In this document: positions 33,044-41,563 of the stretch, piece after piece
How the letters are laid out: every line of letters begins with the position of its first letter
How positions within the stretch are numbered: the stretch's first letter is position 1
Origin: Xanthobacter sp. NM-25
GTDB taxonomy: Bacteria; Pseudomonadota; Alphaproteobacteria; Rhizobiales; Xanthobacteraceae
Direction of reading: 5' to 3'
Assembly (NCBI RefSeq): GCF_022138605.1
Contig: NZ_JACBFS010000001.1
Span: 682,001-746,000 of the forward strand
Length of the DNA: 64,000 nucleotides
Notes under the pieces: generated by a model
What the model was told of the DNA's origin: nothing
What the model saw: only the letters and a program-made list of their open reading frames with translations
Database searches by the model: none
Position numbers and translations under genes: made by a program

Positions 33044-33787
33044 ATGCGCCTGTGCCCGACATCCCGACCCGCCGTCGCGACCCGAGTGAGATCCATGTCC
33101 CGTTCCGCTGCCACGCGCCTGCCTTTCAAGCTGCTCTGCGGTGCCGCGGCACTCGGTGCGGTGATGGCCGGTCCGCTGGCCCCCCGCCCGGCGGCCGCCC
33201 AAAGCGACGAATTCACGCCCAACCCTCTGGACAGCGCCATGGAGCTGTTCGGCCTCAAGGAAGAAAAGCCGAAGCCGGAGATCGACTATCGCGAGCGCGC
33301 GCCGCTGGTGGTGCCTCCCGCGGCCGCCACCGAGCAGTTGCCTACCCCGGAGCAGCAGGCCTATCGCAACAATCCCGCCTGGCCGAACGATCCCGACGTG
33401 GCGCGCCGCAAGCGTGAGGCGGAGGCCGCCAATGCCCCGGTCACCCGCGATGATCCCGGCCGGCCGCTGATGCCGTCCGAGCTGGGACGCGGCCGAAAGA
33501 AGATTCTCGGCGTGATCAACCAGCCGAACACCGGCACCCCTGGCGACAGCACCCGCGACGTCGTTTCTCCAAGCGAGCTGGGGTTCACCGGCTGGGCCAG
33601 CGGCTTGGGATTCGCCCAGGAAAAGCCGCTGACCTTCAACGGCGAGCCGGAGCGGGAAACCCTGCTGCAGCCGCCCGCGGGCTACCAGACCCCGGCGCCG
33701 AACGCCCCCTATGGCGTGGTCGAGAAGAAGAACGAGCCCTTCAAGCTGCCGAACTATTTCGATCGGCAGGACCAGCAGAAGAACTGA
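33044..33787 (+). CDS. Secreted proline-rich protein of unknown function
   Basis: A 247-residue protein with a signal sequence (FKLLCGAAALGAVMAGPLAPRPAAA, cleavage near residue 52) after a positively charged N-terminus. The mature part is polar and proline-rich, without predicted membrane segments (IDYRERAPLVVPP, LPTPEQQAYRNNPAWPNDPDVARRK). This layout is typical of the protein that follows lspA in many Hyphomicrobiales; no function is known to me. The ATG is preceded by GGAGGGAG. A shorter start at the second Met (MSRSAATRL) is possible. Confidence 0.75.
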   Translation: MRLCPTSRPAVATRVRSMSRSAATRLPFKLLCGAAALGAVMAGPLAPRPAAAQSDEFTPNPLDSAMELFGLKEEKPKPEIDYRERAPLVVPPAAATEQLPTPEQQAYRNNPAWPNDPDVARRKREAEAANAPVTRDDPGRPLMPSELGRGRKKILGVINQPNTGTPGDSTRDVVSPSELGFTGWASGLGFAQEKPLTFNGEPERETLLQPPAGYQTPAPNAPYGVVEKKNEPFKLPNYFDRQDQQKN

Positions 33788-33959
33788 CGGCCCGGGGCAC
33801 CGGACCGGGTGGCCTGCGGCCCCGCGCCCCGGCGGCGGGCGACGATGCCCTGTGCGCGCATGACCATGTGGCGCGCTGGAACCCTTCAAATCGCCGACCG
33901 GCCCCTGGCCCCGGGGCCGCGACGCCCTATCTATCCTTGACGAGCGTGCCTGCGGGCGC

Positions 33960-35375
33960 GTGCAATGTCGGAAGATCCTTCACGTGAAGATGAGCCATAT
34001 CGCCATGGTTGCCATTCTTGCCGCGAGCGCGGCCGCGCTCGCGTCCCGTTCCGCCGCTGCGGCCGGGCCCGATATTTCCCAATTCAAGCTCGACAATGGC
34101 CTCGAGGTCATGGTGATCCCCGACCACCGCACCCCGGTGGTGACCCACATGGTGTGGTACAAGGTGGGGTCGGCCGACGAGCAGCCCGGCAAATCGGGCA
34201 TCGCCCATTTTCTCGAGCACCTGATGTTCAAGGGCACAGAGGCCCACCCCCAGGGTGAGTTCTCGGCCGAGGTGGCGCGCCTGGGCGGCCAGGAAAATGC
34301 CTTCACCTCCCACGACTACACCGCCTATTTCCAGCGGGTGGCCAAGGAACACCTGGAAAAGGTGATGGGCTTCGAGGCCGATCGCATGACCGGGCTCAAG
34401 CTTTCCGACGAGGTGGTGCTGCCGGAGCGCGACGTGGTGCTGGAAGAGCGCCGCATGCGCACCGACAACGAGCCCAGCGCCCGGCTGGGCGAGATCATGC
34501 AGGCCACCAGCTACGTCAACCACCCCTACCAGCACCCCATCATCGGCTGGGAACACGAGATCAAGCAGCTGAACCGCGAGGACGCCCTCGCCTTCTATCA
34601 GCGCTATTACGCCCCCAACAACGCGCTGCTGGTGGTGGCGGGCGACGTGGACCCGAACGAGGTGCGCGCGCTGGCCGAGAAGACCTATGGCAAGGTCGCC
34701 CGCGCCGACACGCCGCCCCGCAACCGCCCGCAGGAACCGGAGCCGGAAGCCGAGCGCCGGGTCTCCCTGGCCGATGCCCGGGTGGCCCAGCCGAGCGTGC
34801 AGCGCTCCTATCTGGTGCCATCCGACCGCACCGCCGCCCCCGGCGAGGCGGAAGCGCTGGAAGTGCTGGCGCAGATTCTCGGCGGCGGTCAGACCGGCCG
34901 CCTCTACCGCACCCTCGCGGTGGAGAAGGGCCTCGCAGCCGGCACCGGCGCCTGGTATCAAGGCACCGCCTATGATGCGACCCGCTTCGTCGTCTACGGC
35001 ACCCCGCGCCCGGAGGTGACGCTGGAGGCCCTGGAAGCGGCCATCGACGCGGTGATCGCCGAAGTGGCCGAAAAGGGCGTGGACGATCTGGAGCTGGCGC
35101 GCGCCAAGACCCGGCTGACCGCCGACATGGTCTATGCCCAGGACAATCAGGCCACCCTCGCCCGCATCTATGGCGCCGCCTGGGCCACCGGCATGAGCGC
35201 CGACGCGGTGCGCGCCTGGCCGGAGCGGGTGAAGGCGGTTTCCGCAGCCGATGTCCAGGCCGCCGCAAAGCGCTATCTCACGACCAATCGCGCCGTGACG
35301 GGACAGCTCAAGCCGGCTCCGGCCGCCGCCGCTGACGCCCCCGCCGGCCCGGGCAAGGCGGGGGATCGCTCGTGA
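33960..35375 (+). CDS. M16 family zinc protease, catalytic subunit
   Basis: A 471-residue insulinase-type (pitrilysin/PqqL-like) peptidase. The zinc motif HFLEH is at 83-87 (H83, E86, H87), within SGIAHFLEHLMFKGT. A signal peptide is present (AMVAILAASAAALASRSAAAA), so it acts in the periplasm. The GTG at 33960 gives a charged n-region; the ATG at 33990 is an alternative, and neither has a strong ribosome site. Its stop overlaps the start of a second M16 gene lacking the metal motif, the usual active/inactive pair. Confidence 0.9.
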   Translation: MQCRKILHVKMSHIAMVAILAASAAALASRSAAAAGPDISQFKLDNGLEVMVIPDHRTPVVTHMVWYKVGSADEQPGKSGIAHFLEHLMFKGTEAHPQGEFSAEVARLGGQENAFTSHDYTAYFQRVAKEHLEKVMGFEADRMTGLKLSDEVVLPERDVVLEERRMRTDNEPSARLGEIMQATSYVNHPYQHPIIGWEHEIKQLNREDALAFYQRYYAPNNALLVVAGDVDPNEVRALAEKTYGKVARADTPPRNRPQEPEPEAERRVSLADARVAQPSVQRSYLVPSDRTAAPGEAEALEVLAQILGGGQTGRLYRTLAVEKGLAAGTGAWYQGTAYDATRFVVYGTPRPEVTLEALEAAIDAVIAEVAEKGVDDLELARAKTRLTADMVYAQDNQATLARIYGAAWATGMSADAVRAWPERVKAVSAADVQAAAKRYLTTNRAVTGQLKPAPAAAADAPAGPGKAGDRS

Positions 35376-36751
35376 CGGGCGCTTCCACCACTGCCGGCCA
35401 GACCGCCGGCCGGCCTTTTTCGAGCGCCGGTTGGCTTTTTTTCATGATGGTGACGATGGCTCTCTCCCTCATTTCCACGCCCGCGGCCCAGGCCCAGTCC
35501 AGCCGCATCACCGAGGTGACGAGCCCCGGCGGCATCAAGGCCTGGCTGGTGCACGACACCACTTTGCCGCTGATTGCCATGGAGTTCGCTTTCCTCGGCG
35601 GCGCCGCCCAGGACGGCCCGCAGAAGATGGGCCTCGCCAACCTTACAGCGGCACTGCTGGACGAGGGCGCCGGCGATCTCGACGCCCAGGCGTTCCAGCG
35701 CAAGCTGGCCGACCACGCGGTGGAGCTGCATTTCGATGCCGGCCGCGACGACATGCGCGGCTCTCTGCGCACCCTGTCCGAGAACGCGGATGTGGCGTTC
35801 GACCTGCTGCGCCTGTCGGTGAATGCCCCACGCTTCGATGACGAGGCGATCGAGCGGGTGCGGGCGGCGCTGATGGCCTCCCTGCGCCGCCGCTCCACCG
35901 AACCCAACGCCATCGCCAACGAGCGCTGGTATGCCCGCGCCTTCCCCGGCCATCCCTATGGCCGGCCGGTGGACGGCACCCTGGAGAGCGTGCCCACCCT
36001 CACCCGGGCCGACATCGTTCAGTTCGCTCACAAGACCCTGGCGCGCTCCAACCTGCGGGTGGCGGTGGTGGGCGACATCACCGCCGAGGAGCTGGGCCGG
36101 CGGCTGGATGCGGTGTTCGGTGCCCTGCCGGAAGCCGCCGAGCTCGCGCCCATCGCCAACGTCACGCCGCAGCATCTCGGCACCGTCGACATCGTGCCGC
36201 TCAACGTGCCGCAGTCGGTGGTGGTGATGGGCACCGTGGGCCTGGAGCGCCAGGACCCGGACTTCATGGCCGCCTACGTCCTCAACCACATTCTCGGCGG
36301 CAGTGCCTTCTCCTCACGCCTGTTCAAGGAAGTGCGGGAAGCCCGCGGGCTCGCCTATTCCGTCTATTCCTACCAGGTGGCCCTCGATCATGTGGGCCTG
36401 TGGTTCGCCGGCACCGCCACCAAGAACGAGCGGGCGGCCGAATCCATCTCGCTCATCACCTCCGAGTTCCAGCGCATCCTCGATCACGGCCCGACCGCCG
36501 AGGAGCTGGCCGAGGCCAAGAGCTACCTGACCGGAAGCTATGCCCTGCGCTTCGACACCTCCTCCAAGGTGGCGGGACAGCTGCTGCAGATCCAGCTCGA
36601 CAAGCTCGGCATTGATTATATCGACCGCCGCAACGCGCTGGTGGAGGCGGTGACCCTCGACGACATCAAGCGCGTGGCCGGCCGCCTGGCCGATGCCCGC
36701 AAGGCGCTGGTGGTGGTGGTGGGCAAGCCGGTCGGCCTCTCCGGCGGCTGA
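35372..36751 (+). CDS. M16 family protein, non-catalytic partner
   Basis: A 459-residue M16-fold protein with a signal peptide (LFFMMVTMALSLISTPAAQA). It has no HxxEH: the equivalent region reads MGLANLTAALLDEGAG. The conserved substrate-binding RxxxY-type motif is kept late in the protein (FKEVREARGLAYSVYSY). In two-subunit M16 proteases, one chain holds the zinc and the other completes the chamber. The GTG at 35372 overlaps the stop of the catalytic gene, which supports a heterodimer made in equal amounts. Confidence 0.9.
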   Translation: MTGASTTAGQTAGRPFSSAGWLFFMMVTMALSLISTPAAQAQSSRITEVTSPGGIKAWLVHDTTLPLIAMEFAFLGGAAQDGPQKMGLANLTAALLDEGAGDLDAQAFQRKLADHAVELHFDAGRDDMRGSLRTLSENADVAFDLLRLSVNAPRFDDEAIERVRAALMASLRRRSTEPNAIANERWYARAFPGHPYGRPVDGTLESVPTLTRADIVQFAHKTLARSNLRVAVVGDITAEELGRRLDAVFGALPEAAELAPIANVTPQHLGTVDIVPLNVPQSVVVMGTVGLERQDPDFMAAYVLNHILGGSAFSSRLFKEVREARGLAYSVYSYQVALDHVGLWFAGTATKNERAAESISLITSEFQRILDHGPTAEELAEAKSYLTGSYALRFDTSSKVAGQLLQIQLDKLGIDYIDRRNALVEAVTLDDIKRVAGRLADARKALVVVVGKPVGLSGG

Positions 36752-36895
36752 GCGCGGGCCGGTACCGCCGGCGCGGTTCACCATGCCGTCGGCTTTTCAA
36801 GACCCGTGGCGGGAATTCCGCCGCCAGGCGGTGCCGCTGCGCCGCCGCTTTGCTATAACCTCGCCCGATCAGGGCAGGCCAAGGAGTTGAGCAAC

Positions 36896-37747
36896 ATGGC
36901 TCTTGCGCAAGCAGCCACCTCCGCACGCAGCATTGCCGGCATGGCATTGGCGCTGGCAATGGCGGGATGCGCCGCAGGCGAGAACCTGGATGGAGCCTTC
37001 GGCGCCCAGGATACCGGCGTGGCCACCGGTCGCGCCGCCGGCGTGTCCAGCGCGGCCACTCCCTCCCTCACCGTGGGGACCGGCGCCGACGCGGTCACCT
37101 ACAGCTGCCCCTCCGTGACCGTGCGCACCGGCGCCGGCGTGTGGCAGGTGGGCGATGCCAACGGCCTGCGCTACCAGGGCAATGTGGGCCAGCTGGCGCG
37201 GGAATGCGCCATCGCCGGCCAGACCATGACCGTGAAGGTGGGCATCGAGGGACGGGTGATCCTTGGCGAGAAGGGCACCCCCGGCACCATCAACGTGCCG
37301 GTGCGGATCGCCGTGGTCGAGGAAGGCCCCACCCCGAAGACCATCACCACCAAATTCTTCAAGGTGCCGGTTCAGGTGGCACAGGGCCAGCAACAGGCGC
37401 CCTACACGGTGATCGAGGACCAGCTCTCCTTCCCCCTTCCCAAGGTAGACGAGCTTGAGCGCTACGTGATCTACGTGGGTTATGACGCGCAGGGCGAAAA
37501 GCCGGCGCCGGCTGCCAGCCGGCCGCGCCGCACCCGCCCGGCCGCGCCCGCCCAGCCCAAGCCGGAGGCCAGCGCGCCCGCCGCGAGCACGCGGGCGACC
37601 ACCCCCAAGCCCGATCGCGGCCCGCCGGCCGATGACGTGTTCGGACCGCCGCCCTCCGGCCCCACCAGCACCAGTGGCACCAGCAGCAGCGGCGGCGGCT
37701 TCACCGCGCCGCCGTCGGGCAACGCCTTCGATCCGCCGCCGAACTGA
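36896..37747 (+). CDS. Probable lipoprotein with proline/serine-rich tail
   Basis: A 283-residue exported protein with a lipoprotein-type signal: ALALAMAGC, so the cysteine near residue 25 may be lipidated. The central domain (about 70-200) has beta-strand character and two cysteines (YSCPSVTVRTGAGVWQVG and ARECAIAGQ). The last 80 residues are low complexity (Pro, Ala, Ser, Gly). AAGGAG lies upstream of the ATG. The family is common in Hyphomicrobiales and unnamed; the core could be a cell-envelope binding module. Confidence 0.72.
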   Translation: MALAQAATSARSIAGMALALAMAGCAAGENLDGAFGAQDTGVATGRAAGVSSAATPSLTVGTGADAVTYSCPSVTVRTGAGVWQVGDANGLRYQGNVGQLARECAIAGQTMTVKVGIEGRVILGEKGTPGTINVPVRIAVVEEGPTPKTITTKFFKVPVQVAQGQQQAPYTVIEDQLSFPLPKVDELERYVIYVGYDAQGEKPAPAASRPRRTRPAAPAQPKPEASAPAASTRATTPKPDRGPPADDVFGPPPSGPTSTSGTSSSGGGFTAPPSGNAFDPPPN

Positions 37748-37763
37748 GTCGCCCCCAGCGGGG

Positions 37764-37785
37764 CCGCCGTCGGGCGCGACGGCGG
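37764..37785 (+). terminator. Hairpin after the lipoprotein gene
   Basis: CCGCCGTC (37764-37771) and GACGGCGG (37778-37785) form an 8-bp stem with a 6-base loop, 17 bases after the stop. There is no T-tract. Confidence 0.45.
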
Positions 37786-37812
37786 AAAGCGTGGGCGGGT
37801 GTCAGCCAGCAG

Positions 37813-37840
37813 TTGACGCCCGCTGCCGATTGCCTATTGT
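37813..37840 (+). promoter_or_regulatory. Predicted sigma-70 promoter of the glycine cleavage operon
   Basis: TTGACG at 37813-37818 and TATTGT at 37835-37840 are 16 bases apart. The start near 37847 would place the whole glycine riboswitch in the leader. Confidence 0.55.
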
Positions 37841-37904
37841 CACCGCCGATACGCTGACCCTGCGGATTCGTGCTTTACGCCGCATCGCCGGGCATCGTTT
37901 CGGA

Positions 37905-38127
37905 TGATCCCTGCGGGAGAGACCGGCTGCACCGTTCAAACGGATGCGACGCCGGCGCCGAAGGCGCAACCGCCCCGGAACCGCTCAGGCCAAAGGACCG
38001 CAGGGGGACGACGCTCTGGAAAGCAGCCTTGGGGCCTCGTGAAGAGGCGCCGGCTCACCGAAGGAGTAAGCCGCGCCGGTCCACACGGCACGGTGAAATC
38101 TCTCAGGTCTCGCAGACAGAGGGGGCG
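37905..38127 (+). ncRNA. Tandem glycine riboswitch (two aptamers)
   Basis: Two glycine aptamers lie head to tail. The first (about 37907-38007) has GCGGGAGAGACC, GCCGAAGGCGCAA and CTCAGGCCAAAGGACCGC. The second (about 38009-38125) has CACCGAAGGAGTAAGCC and TCTCTCAGGTCTCGCAGACAGA. A few bases separate them. Glycine binding normally switches the gcv genes on, so that excess glycine is used as carbon and one-carbon source. It ends about 50 bases before gcvT. Confidence 0.95.
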
Positions 38128-38179
38128 CCGCTGGAACCTTCACGGGTTCTGAGTTTTGGCGCCCTGCTCAGGAGCTGCG

Positions 38180-39352
38180 ATGACAGACGCCGTCGATCCG
38201 TTCATAAAAACCCTTCTCCATACCACGCCGCTGTTCGCGGCCCATGTCGCCCTCGGGGCCCGCATCGTGCCGTTCGCCGGCTATGAGATGCCGGTGCAAT
38301 ATCCCGATGGCATCCTCGCCGAGCACCATTGGACGCGCGCCCATGCGGGCCTGTTTGATGTCTCCCACATGGGTCAGGCCCTGCTGGAGGGGCCCGATCA
38401 CGCCACCACCGCCCGCGCCCTGGAAGCCCTGCTGCCGGCGGACATCCTCAATCTGAAGCCCGGCCAGCAGCGCTATTCCCAGCTGCTGGACGACGCCGGC
38501 GGCATCCTTGACGATCTGATGGTCACCCGACCGGTGGATCCGGCAGAGGACGGCCGGCTGCTGCTGGTGGTGAATGCCGCCGGCAAGGCCGCCGATTTCG
38601 CCCACATCGCCCGCCACCTGCCCGAGAACGTGCGGCTGACGCCGCAGCCGGATCGGGCGCTCATCGCCATCCAGGGGCCAGAGGCGGTCATCGCGCTGGC
38701 GCGCCATTGCGCTGAGGCGGAAGGCCTCGCCTTCATGACGGCGACCCCCGCCCGGTTCGACGGTCTGCCGGTGCACATCTCCCGTTCCGGCTATACCGGC
38801 GAGGACGGCTTCGAGATCTCCATGGCGGAGGGGGACGCCCCCGCCATCTGGACCGCGCTCCTCGGCGAGCCGGAGGTGAAGCCCATCGGCCTTGGCGCCC
38901 GCGACAGCCTGCGCCTGGAAGCGGGCCTGTGCCTCTACGGCCATGACATCGACACCACCACCTCGCCGGTGGAAGCCGCCCTGGTGTGGTCGATCCAGAA
39001 GCGCCGCCGCACCGAGGGCGGCTTCCCCGGCGCCGCGCGCATCCAACAAGAGCTGGCCGAAGGACCGAGCCGGGTGCGGGTGGGCCTGAAGTTGGAAGGC
39101 CGCGCCCCCGCCCGTGAAGGCGCCGAGATCGTCCATGACGGCGCGGTGGTGGGCATCGTCACCTCCGGCGGCTTCGCCCCGAGCCTGAACGCGCCCATCG
39201 CCATGGGCTATGTGCCCCCCGCCCTCGCGGCGCCCGGCACCGCCCTTCACCTCCTAATGCGCGGCAAGCCGCTTGCCGCCACCGTCACCACCCTTCCCTT
39301 CATTCCGGCGCGCTATGCCCGCGCCGCCAAAGCCAATCCCGTGGGGGCCTGA
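38180..39352 (+). CDS. gcvT: Glycine cleavage system T protein (aminomethyltransferase)
   Basis: A 390-residue tetrahydrofolate-dependent aminomethyltransferase, the T protein of the glycine cleavage complex. It releases ammonia and 5,10-methylene-THF from the aminomethyl group on GcvH. Typical stretches are VPFAGYEMPVQY, GLFDVSHMG, QRYSQLLDDAGGILDDLMV, SRSGYTGEDGFEI and GLGARDSLRLEAGLCLYGHD. The ATG has CAGGAG five bases upstream. First gene of gcvT-gcvH-OsmC-gcvPA-gcvPB under the glycine riboswitch. Confidence 0.96.
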   Translation: MTDAVDPFIKTLLHTTPLFAAHVALGARIVPFAGYEMPVQYPDGILAEHHWTRAHAGLFDVSHMGQALLEGPDHATTARALEALLPADILNLKPGQQRYSQLLDDAGGILDDLMVTRPVDPAEDGRLLLVVNAAGKAADFAHIARHLPENVRLTPQPDRALIAIQGPEAVIALARHCAEAEGLAFMTATPARFDGLPVHISRSGYTGEDGFEISMAEGDAPAIWTALLGEPEVKPIGLGARDSLRLEAGLCLYGHDIDTTTSPVEAALVWSIQKRRRTEGGFPGAARIQQELAEGPSRVRVGLKLEGRAPAREGAEIVHDGAVVGIVTSGGFAPSLNAPIAMGYVPPALAAPGTALHLLMRGKPLAATVTTLPFIPARYARAAKANPVGA

Positions 39353-39355
39353 GCC

Positions 39356-39730
39356 ATGAGCAGCGTGCGTTACAGCAAGGACCATGAATATGTGCGCGTC
39401 GAGGGCGACACCGGGGTGGTGGGCATTTCCGCCTATGCCCAGAGCCAGCTCGGCGACGTGGTGTTCGTGGAGCTGCCCGAGGTGGGCAAGACCGTGGCCC
39501 TGGGCAAGGAAGCCGCGGTGGTGGAGAGCGTGAAGGCGGCGAGTGAGGTCTATGCCCCGGTTTCCGGCGAGGTGGTGGAGGTCAACACCGAGCTGGAAGG
39601 CAATCCGGCCCTGGTGAACGAAGAGCCGGAAGGCTCGGGCTGGTTCCTTAAGCTCAAGATCACCAACCCCGCCGAGCTCGACACCCTGATGGACGAGGCC
39701 GCCTACAAGGCCTTCCTCGAAACCCTCTGA
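39356..39730 (+). CDS. gcvH: Glycine cleavage system H protein (lipoyl carrier)
   Basis: A 124-residue lipoyl carrier protein. The lipoylated lysine is K60 in VESVKAASEVY. It shuttles the aminomethyl intermediate from the P protein to T, then dihydrolipoyl electrons to lipoamide dehydrogenase. The fold-typical ISAYAQSQLGDVVFVELPEVG is present. It starts three bases after gcvT and is followed by an OsmC-type gene nine bases on. Confidence 0.97.
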   Translation: MSSVRYSKDHEYVRVEGDTGVVGISAYAQSQLGDVVFVELPEVGKTVALGKEAAVVESVKAASEVYAPVSGEVVEVNTELEGNPALVNEEPEGSGWFLKLKITNPAELDTLMDEAAYKAFLETL

Positions 39731-39739
39731 GGCGCCCCC

Positions 39740-40213
39740 ATGGCACATGATTTCCATGCCACCATAAGGTGGAGCCGGGACGGCGCCGTCTTCACCGACG
39801 GCCGTTACTCCCGCGCCCATGTGTGGGCGTTCGATGGGCTGGAGGTGCCTGGCTCCTCCGCGCCCTCCTCGGTGCGGCTGCCCCTCTCCCGCGAGGACGC
39901 GGTGGATCCGGAGGAGGCGCTGGTGGCGGCCGCCTCCAGCTGCCACATGCTGTTCGCCCTCGATTTCGCCCGCAAGGCCGGGCTCACCGTGGACAGCTAT
40001 GAGGATGCGGCCGTGGGAGAATTGACCCCCAACGCCGCCGGCAAGCTGTTCCTGTCCCGCGTCACCCTCACTCCGGTGATGACGGTTTCCGGCGAGACAA
40101 TCCCCACCGAGGAAGAGCTCGCCGCCATCCACCACAAGGCACATGCGGAATGCTACGTGGCCCATTCCCTGCGCGCCGAGATGGTCATCCTTCCGCGCGT
40201 CGTGAAGGCCTGA
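39740..40213 (+). CDS. OsmC/Ohr-family thiol peroxidase inside the gcv operon
   Basis: A 157-residue OsmC-fold protein. Two cysteines at the catalytic spacing, C68 (AAASSCHMLFALDFARKAGL) and C138 (HAECYVAHSL), and the nearby acidic DPEEAL match the peroxidase family, which reduces organic hydroperoxides. Family members take electrons from dihydrolipoyl groups, so a place directly after the lipoyl carrier gcvH is notable. Nine bases separate it from gcvH and nine from gcvPA, so it is transcribed with them. Whether GcvH is its electron donor is inference. Confidence 0.9.
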   Translation: MAHDFHATIRWSRDGAVFTDGRYSRAHVWAFDGLEVPGSSAPSSVRLPLSREDAVDPEEALVAAASSCHMLFALDFARKAGLTVDSYEDAAVGELTPNAAGKLFLSRVTLTPVMTVSGETIPTEEELAAIHHKAHAECYVAHSLRAEMVILPRVVKA

Positions 40214-40222
40214 GGGACCCCC

Positions 40223-41563
40223 ATGCGTTATCTTCCCCTCACCGCCGAGGACCGCGCCGAGATGCTGGCGCGCATCGGCGTTCCCACCGTCGACGACCTG
40301 TTCGTCGATATTCCCGCCGACAAGCGCATGAGCGCTTTGCCCGACCTGCCGCCCGCCAAGGGTGAGCTGGAGGTGGAACGGCAGCTGGCGCGCCTTGCCG
40401 GGCGCAACATGACGGCCGGCTCCGTGCCCTTCTTCCTGGGCGCCGGCGCCTATCGCCACCATGTGCCCGCCACCGTCGATCACCTGATCCAGCGCTCGGA
40501 GTTCCTCACCTCCTACACGCCCTATCAGCCCGAGATCGCCCAGGGCACGCTGCAATATCTGTTCGAGTTCCAGACCCAGGTGGCCGCCCTCACCGCCATG
40601 GAGGTGGCCAACGCCTCCATGTATGACGGCTCCACCGCCGCCGCCGAGGCGGTGCTGATGGCCCACCGGGTCACCCGCCGCCGCAAGGCGGTGCTGGCGG
40701 GCAATCTCAATCCCCAGTATCGCGCCACCATCGAGACCGTCTCGCGTTATGCGGACGACATGGTCACGGCACTGCCGGCCCGGCCGGAGGGGGGCGAGGA
40801 CCTCATCGCCGGCATCGACAAGGACACCTCCTGCATCGTGGTGCAGAGCCCGGACGTGTTCGGCAACCTGGTGGACCTGAAGCCCATCGCGGAAGCGGCC
40901 CATGCCGCCGGCGCGCTGCTGGTGGCGGTGTTCACCGAGGCGGTCGCCCTCGGCCTGGTGGAGCCCCCCGGTGCCCAGGGCGCGGACATCGTGGTGGGCG
41001 AGGGCCAGTCCATCGGCAACGCCCTCAATTTCGGCGGGCCCTATGTGGGCCTGTTCGCCACCCGCCAGAAATATGTGCGGCAGATGCCCGGCCGCCTCGC
41101 CGGCGAGACGGTGGATGCCGAGGGCCGGCGCGGCTTCGTGCTCACCCTCTCCACCCGCGAGCAGCATATCCGCCGCGAGAAGGCGACGTCCAACATCTGC
41201 ACCAATTCGGGGCTGTGCGCGCTCGCCTTCACCATCCACATGTCCCTGCTCGGCGAACAGGGCCTCACCAAGCTCGCCCGGCTCAACCATGAAGCCGCCT
41301 GCGATCTCGCCGAACAGCTCGCGGCAGTGCCCGGCGTGAGCCTCGTCAACACCAGCTTCTTCAACGAATTCACCGTGCGCCTGCCGCGCCCGGCGGTGGA
41401 TGTGGTGGAGGAGCTGGCGCGGAAGGGCATTCTGGCCGGCGTGCCCTATGCCCGCCTCGCCCCGGCTGCGGGGCTCGACAATTTGCTGCTGGTGGCGGCC
41501 ACCGAGGTGACCACCGCAGAGGACCGCGCCGCGTTCGCCGCGGCCCTCAAGGAGGTGCTGTGA
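40223..41563 (+). CDS. gcvPA: Glycine dehydrogenase (decarboxylating) subunit 1
   Basis: A 446-residue N-terminal half of the P protein in the two-chain form. Together with GcvPB it decarboxylates glycine and loads the aminomethyl group on lipoyl-GcvH. Typical stretches are MRYLPLTAEDRAEMLARIG, SFLGAGAYRHHVPA-like FFLGAGAYRHHVPATVD, YQPEIAQGTLQYLFEFQT and ANASMYDGSTAAAEA. This chain lacks the PLP lysine. The stop overlaps the gcvPB GTG. Confidence 0.95.
   Translation: MRYLPLTAEDRAEMLARIGVPTVDDLFVDIPADKRMSALPDLPPAKGELEVERQLARLAGRNMTAGSVPFFLGAGAYRHHVPATVDHLIQRSEFLTSYTPYQPEIAQGTLQYLFEFQTQVAALTAMEVANASMYDGSTAAAEAVLMAHRVTRRRKAVLAGNLNPQYRATIETVSRYADDMVTALPARPEGGEDLIAGIDKDTSCIVVQSPDVFGNLVDLKPIAEAAHAAGALLVAVFTEAVALGLVEPPGAQGADIVVGEGQSIGNALNFGGPYVGLFATRQKYVRQMPGRLAGETVDAEGRRGFVLTLSTREQHIRREKATSNICTNSGLCALAFTIHMSLLGEQGLTKLARLNHEAACDLAEQLAAVPGVSLVNTSFFNEFTVRLPRPAVDVVEELARKGILAGVPYARLAPAAGLDNLLLVAATEVTTAEDRAAFAAALKEVL

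Noticed and set aside
35372..36751. Second M16 gene as a pseudogene because HxxEH is missing
   Set aside because: The frame is intact with its signal peptide and late conserved motif; an inactive partner subunit is normal in this protease pair.
39254..41290. Long minus-strand open frame (678 codons) across gcvH, OsmC and gcvPA
   Set aside because: Antisense of the glycine cleavage genes; composition is typical of shadow frames.
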